DNA from: Mycobacterium sherrisii
GTDB taxonomy: Bacteria; Actinomycetota; Actinomycetes; Mycobacteriales; Mycobacteriaceae
Assembly: GCF_002102355.1 (NCBI RefSeq)
Contig: NZ_LQPT01000040.1
Location: 1 to 64,000 of the forward strand
DNA: 64,000 nucleotides
Direction of reading: 5' to 3'
Each line of letters starts with the position of its first letter. Within the stretch, counting starts at the first letter, position 1. The translations under genes were made by a program, and so were the position numbers. Positions 1 to 7,986 of this stretch are shown here, piece after piece. The notes under the pieces are model-generated. The model was not told where the DNA came from and ran no database searches. It worked only from the letters and a program-made list of their open reading frames with translations.

Positions 1-86
1 GCCACGTGAGCGATCGGACGATCAGCGCAACGGGCCACGAGTCGACGACGGCCTTCAACGGACAACGGGGCATTACCGTGGGTCAC

Positions 87-156
87 GGACGGGTTCCTTC
101 GGTAGTCAGGACGAGGGGTTTGGCGATTTCTCATCCTGCCGCCGAAGAACCCGTCC
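87..156 (-). ncRNA. Long two-tier hairpin downstream of recX (terminator or structured RNA)
   Basis: Bases 87-102 pair with 142-156 (15 base pairs, one bulged C at 97). Inside this, 107-115 pair with 130-138, leaving a 14-nt loop. In the inner stem, positions 112/133 are a C-A mismatch if the plus strand is read but a G-U pair if the minus strand is transcribed, so I place it on the minus strand. It lies about 60 nt beyond the recX stop codon. It may be the recA-recX transcription terminator or an independent structured RNA; no U-tract follows it, which is normal for mycobacteria. The rest of 1-217 holds no gene I can support. Confidence 0.45.
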
Positions 157-217
157 CCCGAACACCTCAACCCGTGTCGGCGTCTACAACCTCATGACCC
201 GCAGCTAGAACTCCCCG

Positions 218-745
218 TCAGACTCGGCGGCGTTCCCGTTCGGCGGCGAGCTCGGCAAGAACGACCTCGCAGGCTAGGTTCTGGCTGTAACCGCGGCGGG
301 TCAGCAGGCCCACCAGCCGGCGGGTGATCCGCGCCTCATCGTTGCCGTCGCCGCTGAGCGCCTCGCGGCGCAGCTTGGCCCGGACCAGTTCTTCGGCCCG
401 CTCTCGCTCGGCGGTCGCGTCGATGTCGGCCAGCGCCGCGGCGATGACCTCTTTGCCGACGCCTTTGGTGTGCAGCTCGGCAGCCAACGCCCGCTTGCTT
501 TTTCCCGCCCTGGAATGCCCCGACCGCACCCACTGTTCCGCGAAATCCCGGTCGTCCACGAGCCCGACGGCGGTCAGCCGGTCGAGCACGCGCGCACTGA
601 CGTCGCCGGGGTATCCGCGCTTGGCCAGCTGATCGGACAGCTCGGCCCGGGTACGCGACCTCGCGGTGAGCAGGCGCAGGCACAACGCCCGTGCCTGCTC
701 TTCGCGGGCGGGCTCAGAAGTCGACGGGGGCTGGCAAGACGTCAT
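218..745 (-). CDS. recX: RecX, regulator of RecA
   Basis: 175-residue RecX family protein, built of repeated three-helix modules, which binds RecA filaments and limits RecA recombinase and ATPase activity. The sequence is Arg/Ala-rich and helical and ends in a basic tail (ERERRRV), as in other mycobacterial RecX proteins. The start lies inside recA: the two frames overlap by about 32 bp, the usual mycobacterial arrangement, which implies translational coupling and a single SOS-induced transcript. A second in-frame ATG lies at 748; the inner one was chosen because it matches the M. tuberculosis N-terminus as I remember it. Confidence 0.93.
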   Translation of the reverse strand: MTSCQPPSTSEPAREEQARALCLRLLTARSRTRAELSDQLAKRGYPGDVSARVLDRLTAVGLVDDRDFAEQWVRSGHSRAGKSKRALAAELHTKGVGKEVIAAALADIDATAERERAEELVRAKLRREALSGDGNDEARITRRLVGLLTRRGYSQNLACEVVLAELAAERERRRV

Positions 746-1754
746 CATCGGTCACCACCGCACCAATGCCGAGCTTCTCCTTGATCTTCTTTTCGATCTC
801 GTTGGCGATGTCGGCGTTCTCCATCAGGAAGTTGCGGACGTTCTCCTTGCCCTGCCCGAGCTGCTCGCCCTCGTAGGTGAACCAGGAACCGGACTTGCGG
901 ATGAAGCCCTGGTCCACGCCCATGTCGATCAGCGAGCCTTCCCGGCTGATGCCCCGGCCGTAGAGAATGTCGAACTCGGCCTGCTTGAACGGCGGCGACA
1001 CCTTGTTCTTGACGACCTTGACCCGGGTGCGGTTACCCACCGCGTTGGTGCCGTCCTTGAGCGTCTCGATCCGGCGCACGTCCATGCGCACCGACGCGTA
1101 GAACTTCAAGGCCTTTCCACCCGTGGTGGTTTCCGGGCTGCCGAACATCACCCCGATCTTCTCGCGAAGCTGGTTGATGAAGATCGCCGTGGTTCCCGAA
1201 TTGTTGAGCGCGCCAGTCATTTTCCGCAGCGCCTGGCTCATCAGCCGGGCCTGCAGACCGACGTGGCTGTCACCCATCTCGCCCTCGAGTTCCGCGCGCG
1301 GCACCAGTGCGGCCACCGAGTCGATGACCAGGATGTCCAGCGCACCGGAGCGGATCAGCATGTCGGCGATCTCCAGGGCCTGCTCGCCGGTGTCCGGCTG
1401 GCTGACCAGCAGCGAATCGGTGTCGACGCCGAGCTTCTTGGCGTAATCCGGGTCCAGGGCATGCTCGGCGTCGATGAACGCAGCGACGCCGCCGGCCGCC
1501 TGGGCGTTGGCCACCGCATGCAGCGCGACGGTCGTCTTACCCGAGGACTCCGGGCCGTAGATCTCCACGACCCGGCCGCGCGGCAGGCCGCCGATGCCCA
1601 GGGCCACGTCCAGCGCGATGGATCCGGTCGGGATGACCGAGATCGGCTGCCGCATCTCGTCGCCGAGACGCATCACCGAGCCTTTGCCGTAGCTCTTTTC
1701 GATCTGGGCCATCGCCAGTTCGAGAGCCTTCTCGCGGTCGGGGGCTTGCGTCAT
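714..1754 (-). CDS. recA: Recombinase RecA, without intein
   Basis: 346-residue RecA, the ATP-dependent strand-exchange protein and co-protease for LexA cleavage. The Walker A motif GPESSGKTT lies at about residues 67-75, and the loop with [19 protein letters not shown] is intact. M. tuberculosis and M. leprae RecA are interrupted by an intein; here the reading frame is continuous at normal RecA length, so no intein is present. The ATG at 1754 is preceded by an AGGAGAGG ribosome binding site. recX follows with an overlap. The upstream region carries a LexA box and a PafBC-type promoter, giving the two-track DNA-damage control known for mycobacterial recA. Confidence 0.98.
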   Translation of the reverse strand: MTQAPDREKALELAMAQIEKSYGKGSVMRLGDEMRQPISVIPTGSIALDVALGIGGLPRGRVVEIYGPESSGKTTVALHAVANAQAAGGVAAFIDAEHALDPDYAKKLGVDTDSLLVSQPDTGEQALEIADMLIRSGALDILVIDSVAALVPRAELEGEMGDSHVGLQARLMSQALRKMTGALNNSGTTAIFINQLREKIGVMFGSPETTTGGKALKFYASVRMDVRRIETLKDGTNAVGNRTRVKVVKNKVSPPFKQAEFDILYGRGISREGSLIDMGVDQGFIRKSGSWFTYEGEQLGQGKENVRNFLMENADIANEIEKKIKEKLGIGAVVTDDDVLPAPVDF

Positions 1755-1808
1755 GGTGCCTCTCCTATAGCAGTGTGTTCGATGACCGGTTTCGGTCGGT
1801 TGGCCGTG

Positions 1809-1831
1809 ACACTAGGCGCGGGGTCCGACAA
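1809..1831 (-). promoter_or_regulatory. RecA-NDp (PafBC-type) promoter of recA
   Basis: Read on the minus strand, TTGTCGGAC (1831-1823), eight bases and TAGTGT (1814-1809) match the mycobacterial LexA-independent DNA-damage promoter pattern TTGTCRGTG-N8-TANNNT, with two changes at the end of the upstream element. It is about 55 bp upstream of the recA start. This class is activated by PafBC in mycobacteria. The spacing and the TANNNT element support the assignment. Confidence 0.75.
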
Positions 1832-1857
1832 TTCCGCTTCAGCGCTCCCCACAGTAG

Positions 1858-1873
1858 CCGAACACCTGTTCGA
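1858..1873. promoter_or_regulatory. LexA (SOS) box between recA and the riboswitch gene
   Basis: The 16-mer CCGAACACCTGTTCGA matches the mycobacterial SOS box TCGAAC-N4-GTTCGA at all but its first base. It is palindromic and sits about 104 bp upstream of recA, just ahead of the PafBC-type promoter. It is also only some tens of bases upstream of the cobalamin riboswitch on the other strand, so LexA bound here could affect both divergent units. Confidence 0.8.
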
Positions 1874-1889
1874 TTCAAGTTCGACACGC

Positions 1890-2035
1890 CGCTCGTGTGG
1901 CAACATCGGCTACCGAAAAAGGGCGGCGACGGGCCCGCGTTCACGCTGAGGAAACCGGTGCGAATCCGGTGCGGTCCCGCCACTGTGATCGGGCACTTCC
2001 CACCCGAGAGCCAGATACTCACCGTCGGCGCCTGC
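1890..2035 (+). promoter_or_regulatory. Cobalamin (B12) riboswitch
   Basis: The conserved core of a cobalamin aptamer is readable: GAGGAAACCGGTGCGAATCC at 1948-1967, then GCGGTCCCGCCACTGTGA at 1970-1987, then the B12-box-like GAGCCAGATACTC at 2008-2020. Outer limits are approximate. A GC-rich hairpin and ribosome binding site lie immediately downstream, followed by the FhuF-like gene at 2084. In mycobacteria such riboswitches are known before metE and a PPE-cob operon; the gene controlled here is different. Confidence 0.88.
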
Positions 2036-2045
2036 TCACCAGACA

Positions 2046-2070
2046 CCGGGGCGGATCTCCCCGGGGAGGG
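2046..2070 (+). promoter_or_regulatory. Candidate expression-platform hairpin overlapping the ribosome binding site
   Basis: CCGGGG (2046-2051) can pair with CCCCGG (2059-2064) across a 7-nt loop. The 3' arm shares bases with the purine-rich GGGGAGGG (2063-2070), which is the only plausible ribosome binding site for the ATG at 2084. This arrangement fits riboswitch control of translation by sequestering the binding site. It is an inference from pairing alone. Confidence 0.5.
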
Positions 2071-2083
2071 CGGTCGCACAGGC

Positions 2084-2767
2084 ATGGACATCTCGGGCGA
2101 GCTTGCCCAAATAGCTTCGTACAAAGGGTTTTTCGCCTTACCGGTGGGCGGCACCGCGAACGGATGGCATCCGGTCCGACGGGACTACGACGCCGGCTTC
2201 GCCGATTTGATCGATGCCACCGCCCGCCGCTACCGCACCGGCGATCTACGGATCGCCGCCTCGCTGGTGCAGCTGGGCCATGCCAGCCGGTTGTGGTCAC
2301 CGGCGCTGGCCTGCGCGGTGGCCCACCACGTCGTCCCGAACCTGGAACAGCTCGACCGCGCCGACGACGGGGCGCGGCTGCGCCTACCCGAGCCCGTCGG
2401 ACAGGCCGTTTCCGCCGACCCCGACGCCGCGGCGAGGGCGCTGTACGACGCCGTGGTGCGGCAACACCTGCAGCCGTTGGCGGCCGGGTTGCGGGTCAAG
2501 CTGGCCCCGGGGCTGCTGGCCGGCAACCTCGGGTCCGCCCTCGCCGGCGCAGCGCGAGCGCTGCTCTCGGCACGGCCGGACCTGCGCGGGCCGATCCTGC
2601 AGATCACCGACTCGCTGCTGAACACCGGCGTGCTGTCGGGCACCGGTGTCGTCACCGACGCGCATCTGGGCTTCCGGCGCGGCAGCTGCTGCCTGTTCTA
2701 TCGGCTGCCGGGGCAATCCGTCTGCGCCGACTGCGTGTTTCGGGCGCACGGGTCGGCCCGTTGGTGA
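2084..2767 (+). CDS. FhuF-like [2Fe-2S] protein under B12 riboswitch control
   Basis: 227 residues. The C-terminus carries Cys202, Cys203, Cys214 and Cys217, the CC-x10-C-x2-C pattern of the FhuF family of ferric-siderophore reductases, which binds an unusual [2Fe-2S] cluster. The N-terminal two thirds is helical and resembles the IucA/IucC/FhuF-like fold only loosely. No signal peptide or membrane segment is seen, so it is probably cytosolic. The start is the first ATG after the riboswitch; the frame is open much further upstream, but that part overlaps the aptamer. In M. tuberculosis this place holds only the small Cys-containing Rv2737A, possibly a remnant. Regulation suggests a role in cobalt or corrinoid reduction or uptake rather than iron, but this is inference. 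Confidence 0.82.
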   Translation: MDISGELAQIASYKGFFALPVGGTANGWHPVRRDYDAGFADLIDATARRYRTGDLRIAASLVQLGHASRLWSPALACAVAHHVVPNLEQLDRADDGARLRLPEPVGQAVSADPDAAARALYDAVVRQHLQPLAAGLRVKLAPGLLAGNLGSALAGAARALLSARPDLRGPILQITDSLLNTGVLSGTGVVTDAHLGFRRGSCCLFYRLPGQSVCADCVFRAHGSARW

Positions 2768-2788
2768 GCCCGCGCTGAGCCGGCCGTC

Positions 2789-2983
2789 TCACCACTGGTC
2801 GCGGGGCACGTCGAAGTCGACGCACAACGCCCGCCAGACCTCACGCGGGTCGACGCCATCCTCGATCGCCTGCGCGGCGGTCCGGCCGCCGAAATCCGCC
2901 AGCACGTGATCGACCAGCACCGATGCGCCGTAAGCGGCACCGAAGCGCAACACCACCCGTTCGTTGAACTCCGTCAGACGCAC
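2789..2983 (-). CDS. DUF3046 family protein
   Basis: 64-residue acidic protein beginning MRLTEFNERV, typical of DUF3046, a short actinobacterial family found beside recA. It corresponds by order to Rv2738c. The length is normal for the family, and no catalytic motif or membrane segment is seen. The function is unknown. It lies between the FhuF-like gene (convergent) and the glycosyltransferase gene upstream on the same strand, with a 22-bp gap that suggests one transcript. Confidence 0.85.
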   Translation of the reverse strand: MRLTEFNERVVLRFGAAYGASVLVDHVLADFGGRTAAQAIEDGVDPREVWRALCVDFDVPRDQW

Positions 2984-3005
2984 ACCGCCAACATACTGGG
3001 ACCGG

Positions 3006-4172
3006 TCAGCCGGTCAGGGCCAGCGCCTGATGGCAGACCCGCACCGGGTCGGCGACCCGATGGATGCCGGCCGCGGCGGTGCGGGCGGCCTCGCGGTAGC
3101 GCGGCGACGACAAGACGTCGTTGACCGCCTCCGCCAGCGCGTCGGCGGTCAACGGCCGGACCAGCCGGGCGCTGCCCTGCCGCGACACCCGGTTGGCGAT
3201 CTCCCATTGGTCGCCCCCGCCGGGCACCACCACCAGCGGCACGCCGGCCAGCAGCGTCTTGGCGACCATGCCGTGCCCGCCGCCGCAGATCACCAGGTCG
3301 GCGTGCGCCAACAGCTCGTCCTGGCGGCCCAGCCCGACCGTTGCCCAGGCGGGCACGGTCAGCTCCGCCCCGCCGAGCCGCGACACCAGCAGCCGGGACC
3401 CGGCCGGCAACGTCTCCCCCGGCGTCAGGCACGCCAGGGCGACCTCGGCGAGACCTTCGGTCCCGATCAACGCGGTCGACGGCGCGACCACCACGACCGG
3501 GCCCGAGCCGTCCGGGACCTCGAGGATGCGGTCGGTCGGCTCGAAGTGCAGCGGACCCACCACGACGGCCTCCGCCGGCCAGTCCGGTCGGGGCACCTCC
3601 AGCGCCGGCAGGGTGGCGATCAGCCGGCGCAGCGGCCCGGGATCGTGGGCCGGCAGGCCGATCTCCGCGCGTGCCAGCGCTCGCTGCCGTAGCCCGGCCC
3701 GCCACGACCGCGCCGTCAGAGCGCGCATGGTGGCATCGCGTAGCCGTCCCCGGACGCCGGTGCCCGGCGCCAGCCCGCTGCCGATCGGCGGCAGTCCCTT
3801 CGACGGCAGGTACAGCGGATGCGGGTTGAGCTCGATCCACGGGACGCCCAGCAACTCGGCGGCCATGCCACCGCCGGCGGTGATGACGTCGGACACCACC
3901 AGGTCGGGTTGCAGCTCGCGCAATGCCGGCACGTTGAGCACCGCCATCCGCGCCGCCCGCCGGTGAATGCGGGCACCGGCGTCGAGGTCTTCATCGGTGG
4001 CCGCCAGGCCGTCGAGCGGCAGCGCCACGATGCCGACGGCGCCCGAGGCCGCAACCCACTGCTCGCCGGTGAGCAGGGTGGGCTCGTCACCCGCATCGCG
4101 GAACCGCAGGCACAGCGCGATCGCGGGAAACGTGTGCCCGGGATCCGGGCCGGCGACGACGGCGACTCGCAC
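3006..4172 (-). CDS. UGT-type glycosyltransferase
   Basis: 388 residues of the GT-B, UDP-glycosyltransferase/MGT kind. The N-terminus reads VRVAVVAGPDPGHTFPAIAL, the usual nucleotide-fold start with a His after the first loop. The C-terminal half contains VICGGGHGMVAKTLLAGVPL, the donor-binding segment of the family. It corresponds by order to Rv2739c. The GTG at 4172 was preferred over the GTG at 4193 because the domain starts there and a GGGTAAGG-like site precedes it. Acceptor and sugar cannot be told from sequence. Divergent from ephG. Confidence 0.85.
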   Translation of the reverse strand: MRVAVVAGPDPGHTFPAIALCLRFRDAGDEPTLLTGEQWVAASGAVGIVALPLDGLAATDEDLDAGARIHRRAARMAVLNVPALRELQPDLVVSDVITAGGGMAAELLGVPWIELNPHPLYLPSKGLPPIGSGLAPGTGVRGRLRDATMRALTARSWRAGLRQRALARAEIGLPAHDPGPLRRLIATLPALEVPRPDWPAEAVVVGPLHFEPTDRILEVPDGSGPVVVVAPSTALIGTEGLAEVALACLTPGETLPAGSRLLVSRLGGAELTVPAWATVGLGRQDELLAHADLVICGGGHGMVAKTLLAGVPLVVVPGGGDQWEIANRVSRQGSARLVRPLTADALAEAVNDVLSSPRYREAARTAAAGIHRVADPVRVCHQALALTG

Positions 4173-4221
4173 CGCCTTACCCTGCCACAACACCCCGCCG
4201 GCACGCGCCTACGCTGGCACC

Positions 4222-4653
4222 ATGACCGAGCCGACCCAGACAGCCGTCGCGAACACGCGCACGGTCGAACGATTTCTCAACGCGCTGCAGGACGTGGACC
4301 TCGACGCCGCGGAGGCCGCGCTGGACGAAAACCTCGTCTACCAGAACGTCGGACTGCCCACGATCCACGGCCGGCGCCGGGCCATGCAGTTGTTCCGCCG
4401 GATGGACGGCCGGGCGGGTTTCGAGGTCAAGATCCACCGCATCGCCGCCGACGGCGCCGCGGTGCTCACCGAGCGCTCCGACGCGCTGATCTTTGGGCCG
4501 CTGCGTCTGCAGTTCTGGGTGTGCGGCGTGTTCGAGGTGCACGACGGCCGAATCACGTTGTGGCGGGATTACTTTGACTTCTTCGACATGACCAAGGCGT
4601 TGCTGCGCGGCCTGGCCGGACTGATTATTCCGTCGCTCAAAGCGTCGTTTTAG
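4222..4653 (+). CDS. ephG: Limonene-1,2-epoxide hydrolase-type epoxide hydrolase
   Basis: 143 residues of the limonene-epoxide hydrolase fold (SnoaL/NTF2-like barrel), which adds water to epoxides in one step using an Asp-Arg-Asp triad. Candidate triad residues are in LTERSDAL and in LWRDYFDFFD near the C-terminus, the family's typical pattern. It corresponds to EphG (Rv2740), reported to act on bulky lipid or steroid epoxides. The gene ends with a 4-bp convergent overlap with pspM. Confidence 0.9.
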   Translation: MTEPTQTAVANTRTVERFLNALQDVDLDAAEAALDENLVYQNVGLPTIHGRRRAMQLFRRMDGRAGFEVKIHRIAADGAAVLTERSDALIFGPLRLQFWVCGVFEVHDGRITLWRDYFDFFDMTKALLRGLAGLIIPSLKASF

Positions 4654-5459
4654 CGCGGCAAGCCGCCGAGTTCGTCGAACGCCTTGGCCCAACCCGTAAG
4701 CCGATCAGTGGCCTCGGTCAACTCGGCCCGGTAGCGCTGGTGGGCCGCCGCCAGACCGGCGTCGCCGTTGGCCGAAGAGACCAATTGCGCGGCGGCGGTG
4801 ACCATTTCGTTGTACTGCCGAACCCCGGAGCTCAACTGCGCGGTGAACGCGTTGATGGTGGGCACCAGGTAGGACCGGGAGGATTCGGAGTTCTGCGCCG
4901 CCCGCTCCATCGACACCACCTCCGCCGCGGTGGCGGCCATGGCGGCCGAGGTCCTGGTGACTGCCGCGGTCAGGTCGCCGATTTCGTCCGGCGGCAGCAG
5001 GGCGCCCCGCTCGATGACGCCCAGCAGCGAGGAGAACCCCCGCTCGGAAGCGCCGAGGGCGTACATCGCCGGGCGTGCCGCAGAACCGGGCGGCGGCAAC
5101 CGGCGGGCCGCGGCGGGCCGGCTCGCCGGTAGCGGCTCCGACTTCAGCCAGTGGTAGCGGAAGAACAGCAACGTCGCGGGGATCACCTCGAGCACGGCGA
5201 TCCCGCCGGTGACCTGAAGCAGCAGCGCGAACCAGCCCCACCAGGCGAGCACCGCGGTCAGCACGGCCCAAAACACCGCCCCCAGGGTGAAGATCCACGC
5301 CCAGCGCAGGGCGCGCCGGCGGCGGCGCAACAGCCGGGCCCGCGGATCGGCGGCGGCGCTGATCTTGTGGGCGAGGAAGCCGAGCAGGTCGGCGGCGGTG
5401 TCCAGCCCCTGCTGCAGCAGGTTGCGCCAAAGTCCGCCCTGGCTGGCTTTCACCGCCAT
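4650..5459 (-). CDS. pspM: PspM, membrane partner of PspA
   Basis: 269 residues corresponding to Rv2743c. Two closely spaced membrane helices lie at about residues 53-73 and 77-100, after an Arg-rich segment (RARLLRRRRRALR) that should stay cytosolic. A long helical tail follows. In M. tuberculosis PspM recruits PspA to the membrane in the ClgR-PspA-PspM-PspN envelope-stress system. The gene follows pspA by 18 bp. The next gene in M. tuberculosis, pspN, is missing; ephG follows directly. Confidence 0.88.
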   Translation of the reverse strand: MAVKASQGGLWRNLLQQGLDTAADLLGFLAHKISAAADPRARLLRRRRRALRWAWIFTLGAVFWAVLTAVLAWWGWFALLLQVTGGIAVLEVIPATLLFFRYHWLKSEPLPASRPAAARRLPPPGSAARPAMYALGASERGFSSLLGVIERGALLPPDEIGDLTAAVTRTSAAMAATAAEVVSMERAAQNSESSRSYLVPTINAFTAQLSSGVRQYNEMVTAAAQLVSSANGDAGLAAAHQRYRAELTEATDRLTGWAKAFDELGGLPR

Positions 5460-5477
5460 GTCACACCGGCCGTCGGT

Positions 5478-6305
5478 TTACTGGCCGAACGGCTTCTCGG
5501 CGACCTGGCCGCCGGCGCCCTCGGCGGAAGCGGGAGTGGCCGGCGTCGCGCCGGGAGCGCCTGCCCCGCCGGTCGGCAGGGCCTCGCCGCGCATCGACGC
5601 CCGGATCTGTTCGAGGCGGGAATGGCCGGCCATCTGCACGCTGGCCTGCTGAACCTCGAGCATGCGGCCCTGCACCGAGCCCTGGGCTAGTTCGGCCGCC
5701 CCGACCGCGTTGGCGTAGCGGCGTTCGATCTTGTCGCGCACCTCGTCGAGGCTGGGCGTGTTGCCCGGCGCGGCGATCTCGCTCATCGAGCGCAGCGACG
5801 CGCTGACCTGTTCCTGCATCTTGGCCTGCTCGAGCTGGCTGAGCAGCTTGGTTCGCTCGGCGATCTTCTGCTGCAGCACCATCGAGTTCTGCTCGACGGC
5901 CTTCTTCGCTTGCCCGGCGGCCTGCAGCGCCTGGTCGTGCAGGGCCTTGAGGTCTTCAACGCCCTGCTCGGCGGTCACCAGCTGGGCCGCGAACGCCTCG
6001 GCAGCGTTGGTGTACTCGGTGGCCTTGGCGGCGTCGCCGGCCGCGGTGGCCTGGTCGGCCAGTGTCAGTGCCTGACGCACGTTGACCTGAAGCTTCTCGA
6101 TGTCGGCGAGCTGCCGGTTGAGCCGCATCTCCAGTTGCCGCTGGTTGCCGATCACCTGCGCGGCCTGCTGGGTCAGCGCCTGGTGGGTGCGCTGCGCTTC
6201 CTCGATGGCCTGCTGGATCTGGACCTTCGGGTCGGCGTGCTCGTCAATCTTCGCGTTGAACAGCGCCATGACGTATTTCCACGCTTTGACGAACGGATTG
6301 GCCAT
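5478..6305 (-). CDS. pspA: Phage-shock protein A homologue (35-kDa antigen)
   Basis: 275 residues of the PspA/IM30/Vipp1 family: an almost continuous coiled coil from about residue 25 to 220, starting [20 protein letters not shown] with an amphipathic N-terminal helix that binds stressed membrane. The C-terminal tail is Ala/Gly/Pro-rich and low in complexity. It assembles on damaged membrane and holds ClgR in check. Corresponds to Rv2744c. It lies between clgR and pspM on one strand. Confidence 0.96.
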   Translation of the reverse strand: MANPFVKAWKYVMALFNAKIDEHADPKVQIQQAIEEAQRTHQALTQQAAQVIGNQRQLEMRLNRQLADIEKLQVNVRQALTLADQATAAGDAAKATEYTNAAEAFAAQLVTAEQGVEDLKALHDQALQAAGQAKKAVEQNSMVLQQKIAERTKLLSQLEQAKMQEQVSASLRSMSEIAAPGNTPSLDEVRDKIERRYANAVGAAELAQGSVQGRMLEVQQASVQMAGHSRLEQIRASMRGEALPTGGAGAPGATPATPASAEGAGGQVAEKPFGQ

Positions 6306-6418
6306 GAGTTAGCTCCACCTTCGGTTCTGTGTACTCAAGGACCCCCGATAGGCCCCAGCGATCACCTTGTCGCCCAATTTATCGGGTCGGCGCCCTTCGC
6401 CCTACCCTTAACGGGCAC

Positions 6419-6736
6419 TCAGGCCACCGCAAGCGAGGCCACCGGCGGGATGACCACCTTGGTGCTGGCGTCGATGTTCGCCGCGCCGGAGGCGGCGCGC
6501 TCCTCAATCGCCATCCGCTCACCGGCGTCGGTGAGCACGGTCGACAGCGGGACGTCCAGAGCGTCGCAGATGGCATTGAGCAGCTCGCTGGAGGCTTCTT
6601 TGCGGCCGCGCTCCACTTCCGAGAGGTAGCCGAGGCTCACCCGCGCCGTGTCCGACACCTCGCGCAGCGTCCGGCCCTGCGAGGTGCGGGCCACGCGCAG
6701 CACCTCGCCGATGACTTCGCGCACCAGTGGCGGCAT
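6419..6736 (-). CDS. clgR: ClgR, Clp protease and psp operon activator
   Basis: 105-residue Cro/CI-type helix-turn-helix regulator ([20 protein letters not shown] as the DNA-binding core). It activates clpP1P2, clpC and its own clgR-psp operon during envelope stress. The C-terminus ends in SLAVA, the hydrophobic tail through which ClgR is itself degraded by Clp protease. The ATG at 6736 has an AAGGAG site 8 nt upstream; an ATG at 6751 lies on top of that site and is less likely. Confidence 0.93.
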   Translation of the reverse strand: MPPLVREVIGEVLRVARTSQGRTLREVSDTARVSLGYLSEVERGRKEASSELLNAICDALDVPLSTVLTDAGERMAIEERAASGAANIDASTKVVIPPVASLAVA

Positions 6737-6798
6737 TCTGCTCTCCTTCATCTCCAGCGCCGAGCGCCTTCACTCCGCTCAACGCCGGCCGCCGGGGT

Positions 6799-7398
6799 CT
6801 AGGTTCCCGTCCGGCGAATTTCCCTGACGGTCGAAGCGACATAGTCGATTCCGGTGACGACCGTTAGCACGATCGCGGCGCCCATCACCACCGAGGCCGC
6901 CGTCAGCAATGCGCCCGGCAGAGCATCCAAAGGCAGCACGAACAACCCGATCGCCACCGCCTGGACGAAAGTCTTGAGTTTGCCGCCCCAGCTGGCCGGG
7001 ATGACGCCGCGGCGAATCACGGCCAGCCGCAACAACGTCACCCCGATCTCGCGGACCAGGATCAGCACCGTGACCCACCAGGGCAGTTCGGCCAGCATCG
7101 ACAGGCCCACCAGCGCGGACCCGATCAGCATTTTGTCGGCGATCGGATCGACGAACGCGCCGAATTCGGTCGCCATGCCGTAGTTGCGGGCCAGCAGGCC
7201 GTCCAACCGATCGGTGACACATGCCACCGCGAACACCACGAAAGCCACGATGCGGGCGACGGTTTCGTGGCCGCCCCCGGCAAACAACGCGAGCAGGAAG
7301 ATCGGCACCAGTACGAGCCGCAGCAGCGTCAGGACGTTGGCCAGGTTGGCGATGCTGACACGTCCTGCCGCAGGTCCAGTCTGCGGCTGCCCCGACAC
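6799..7398 (-). CDS. pgsA3: CDP-alcohol phosphatidyltransferase (PgsA-type)
   Basis: 199-residue integral membrane enzyme with the complete CDP-alcohol phosphotransferase motif, D-x2-DG-x2-AR-x8-G-x3-D-x3-D (DRLDGLLAR followed by GAFVDPIAD). It joins a CDP-diacylglycerol phosphatidyl group to an alcohol, probably glycerol-3-phosphate for phosphatidylglycerol and cardiolipin synthesis. About four to six hydrophobic helices are seen. The GTG at 7398 gives a normal N-terminus; a longer frame to 7470 would run into argA. Corresponds to Rv2746c. Confidence 0.9.
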   Translation of the reverse strand: MSGQPQTGPAAGRVSIANLANVLTLLRLVLVPIFLLALFAGGGHETVARIVAFVVFAVACVTDRLDGLLARNYGMATEFGAFVDPIADKMLIGSALVGLSMLAELPWWVTVLILVREIGVTLLRLAVIRRGVIPASWGGKLKTFVQAVAIGLFVLPLDALPGALLTAASVVMGAAIVLTVVTGIDYVASTVREIRRTGT

Positions 7399-7454
7399 CG
7401 CATCAGAATAACGGTTGACCAGCGCAACCGCCCCGGATGTCAATACTGTTACCC

Positions 7455-7973
7455 GTGACCCAAAGCCCACGGGGAAGCCAGCAGGTTGTCGTCCGGCGTG
7501 CCCGGACCTCCGACGTCCCCTCGATCAAGCACCTCGTCGACACCTACTCGGGCAAGATCCTGTTGGAGAAGGCCCTGGTGACGCTGTACGAGGCGGTCCA
7601 GGAGTTCTGGGTTGCCGACCTGGACGGCGCGGTGGTCGGCTGCGGCGCGTTGCACGTGTTCTGGTCGGATCTCGGCGAGATCCGCACCGTCGCGGTCGAT
7701 CCCTCGGTCACCGGCCACGGGGTCGGCCACGCCATCGTCACCAAGCTGATCGAGGTGGCCCGCGAACTGCAGCTGCAGCGGATCTTCGTGCTCACCTTCG
7801 AGACGGAGTTCTTCGGCAAGCACGGGTTCACCGAGATCGAGGGCACCCCGGTGACCGCCGAGGTGTTCGAGGAGATGTGCCGCTCCTACGACATCGGTGT
7901 CGCCGAGTTCCTGGACCTCAGCTACGTCAAGCCGAACATCCTCGGCAACACCCGGATGCTACTCAAGCTCTAG
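7455..7973 (+). CDS. argA: N-acetylglutamate synthase, GNAT type
   Basis: 172-residue GNAT acetyltransferase corresponding to Rv2747, the short stand-alone N-acetylglutamate synthase that starts arginine biosynthesis. The acetyl-CoA loop is VTGHGVGHAIVTKL, at about residues 86-99. The GTG at 7455 was chosen because the conserved VVRRARTSDVPSIKHLVDTY begins about 11 residues later; an ATG at 7437 is possible. It is divergent from pgsA, with 56 bp between the starts, and ends just ahead of a palindromic repeat. Confidence 0.92.
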   Translation: MTQSPRGSQQVVVRRARTSDVPSIKHLVDTYSGKILLEKALVTLYEAVQEFWVADLDGAVVGCGALHVFWSDLGEIRTVAVDPSVTGHGVGHAIVTKLIEVARELQLQRIFVLTFETEFFGKHGFTEIEGTPVTAEVFEEMCRSYDIGVAEFLDLSYVKPNILGNTRMLLKL

Positions 7974-7986
7974 CCGTTAGTCGCGC

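Noticed and set aside
6-197. 63-residue plus-strand frame at the window start
   Set aside because: No family resemblance, no ribosome binding site visible, and it runs through the long hairpin; likely chance in GC-rich DNA.
666-1949. 427-residue frame on the plus strand opposite recA
   Set aside because: It is the complement of recA; composition is Arg/His/Leu-rich with no recognisable domain.
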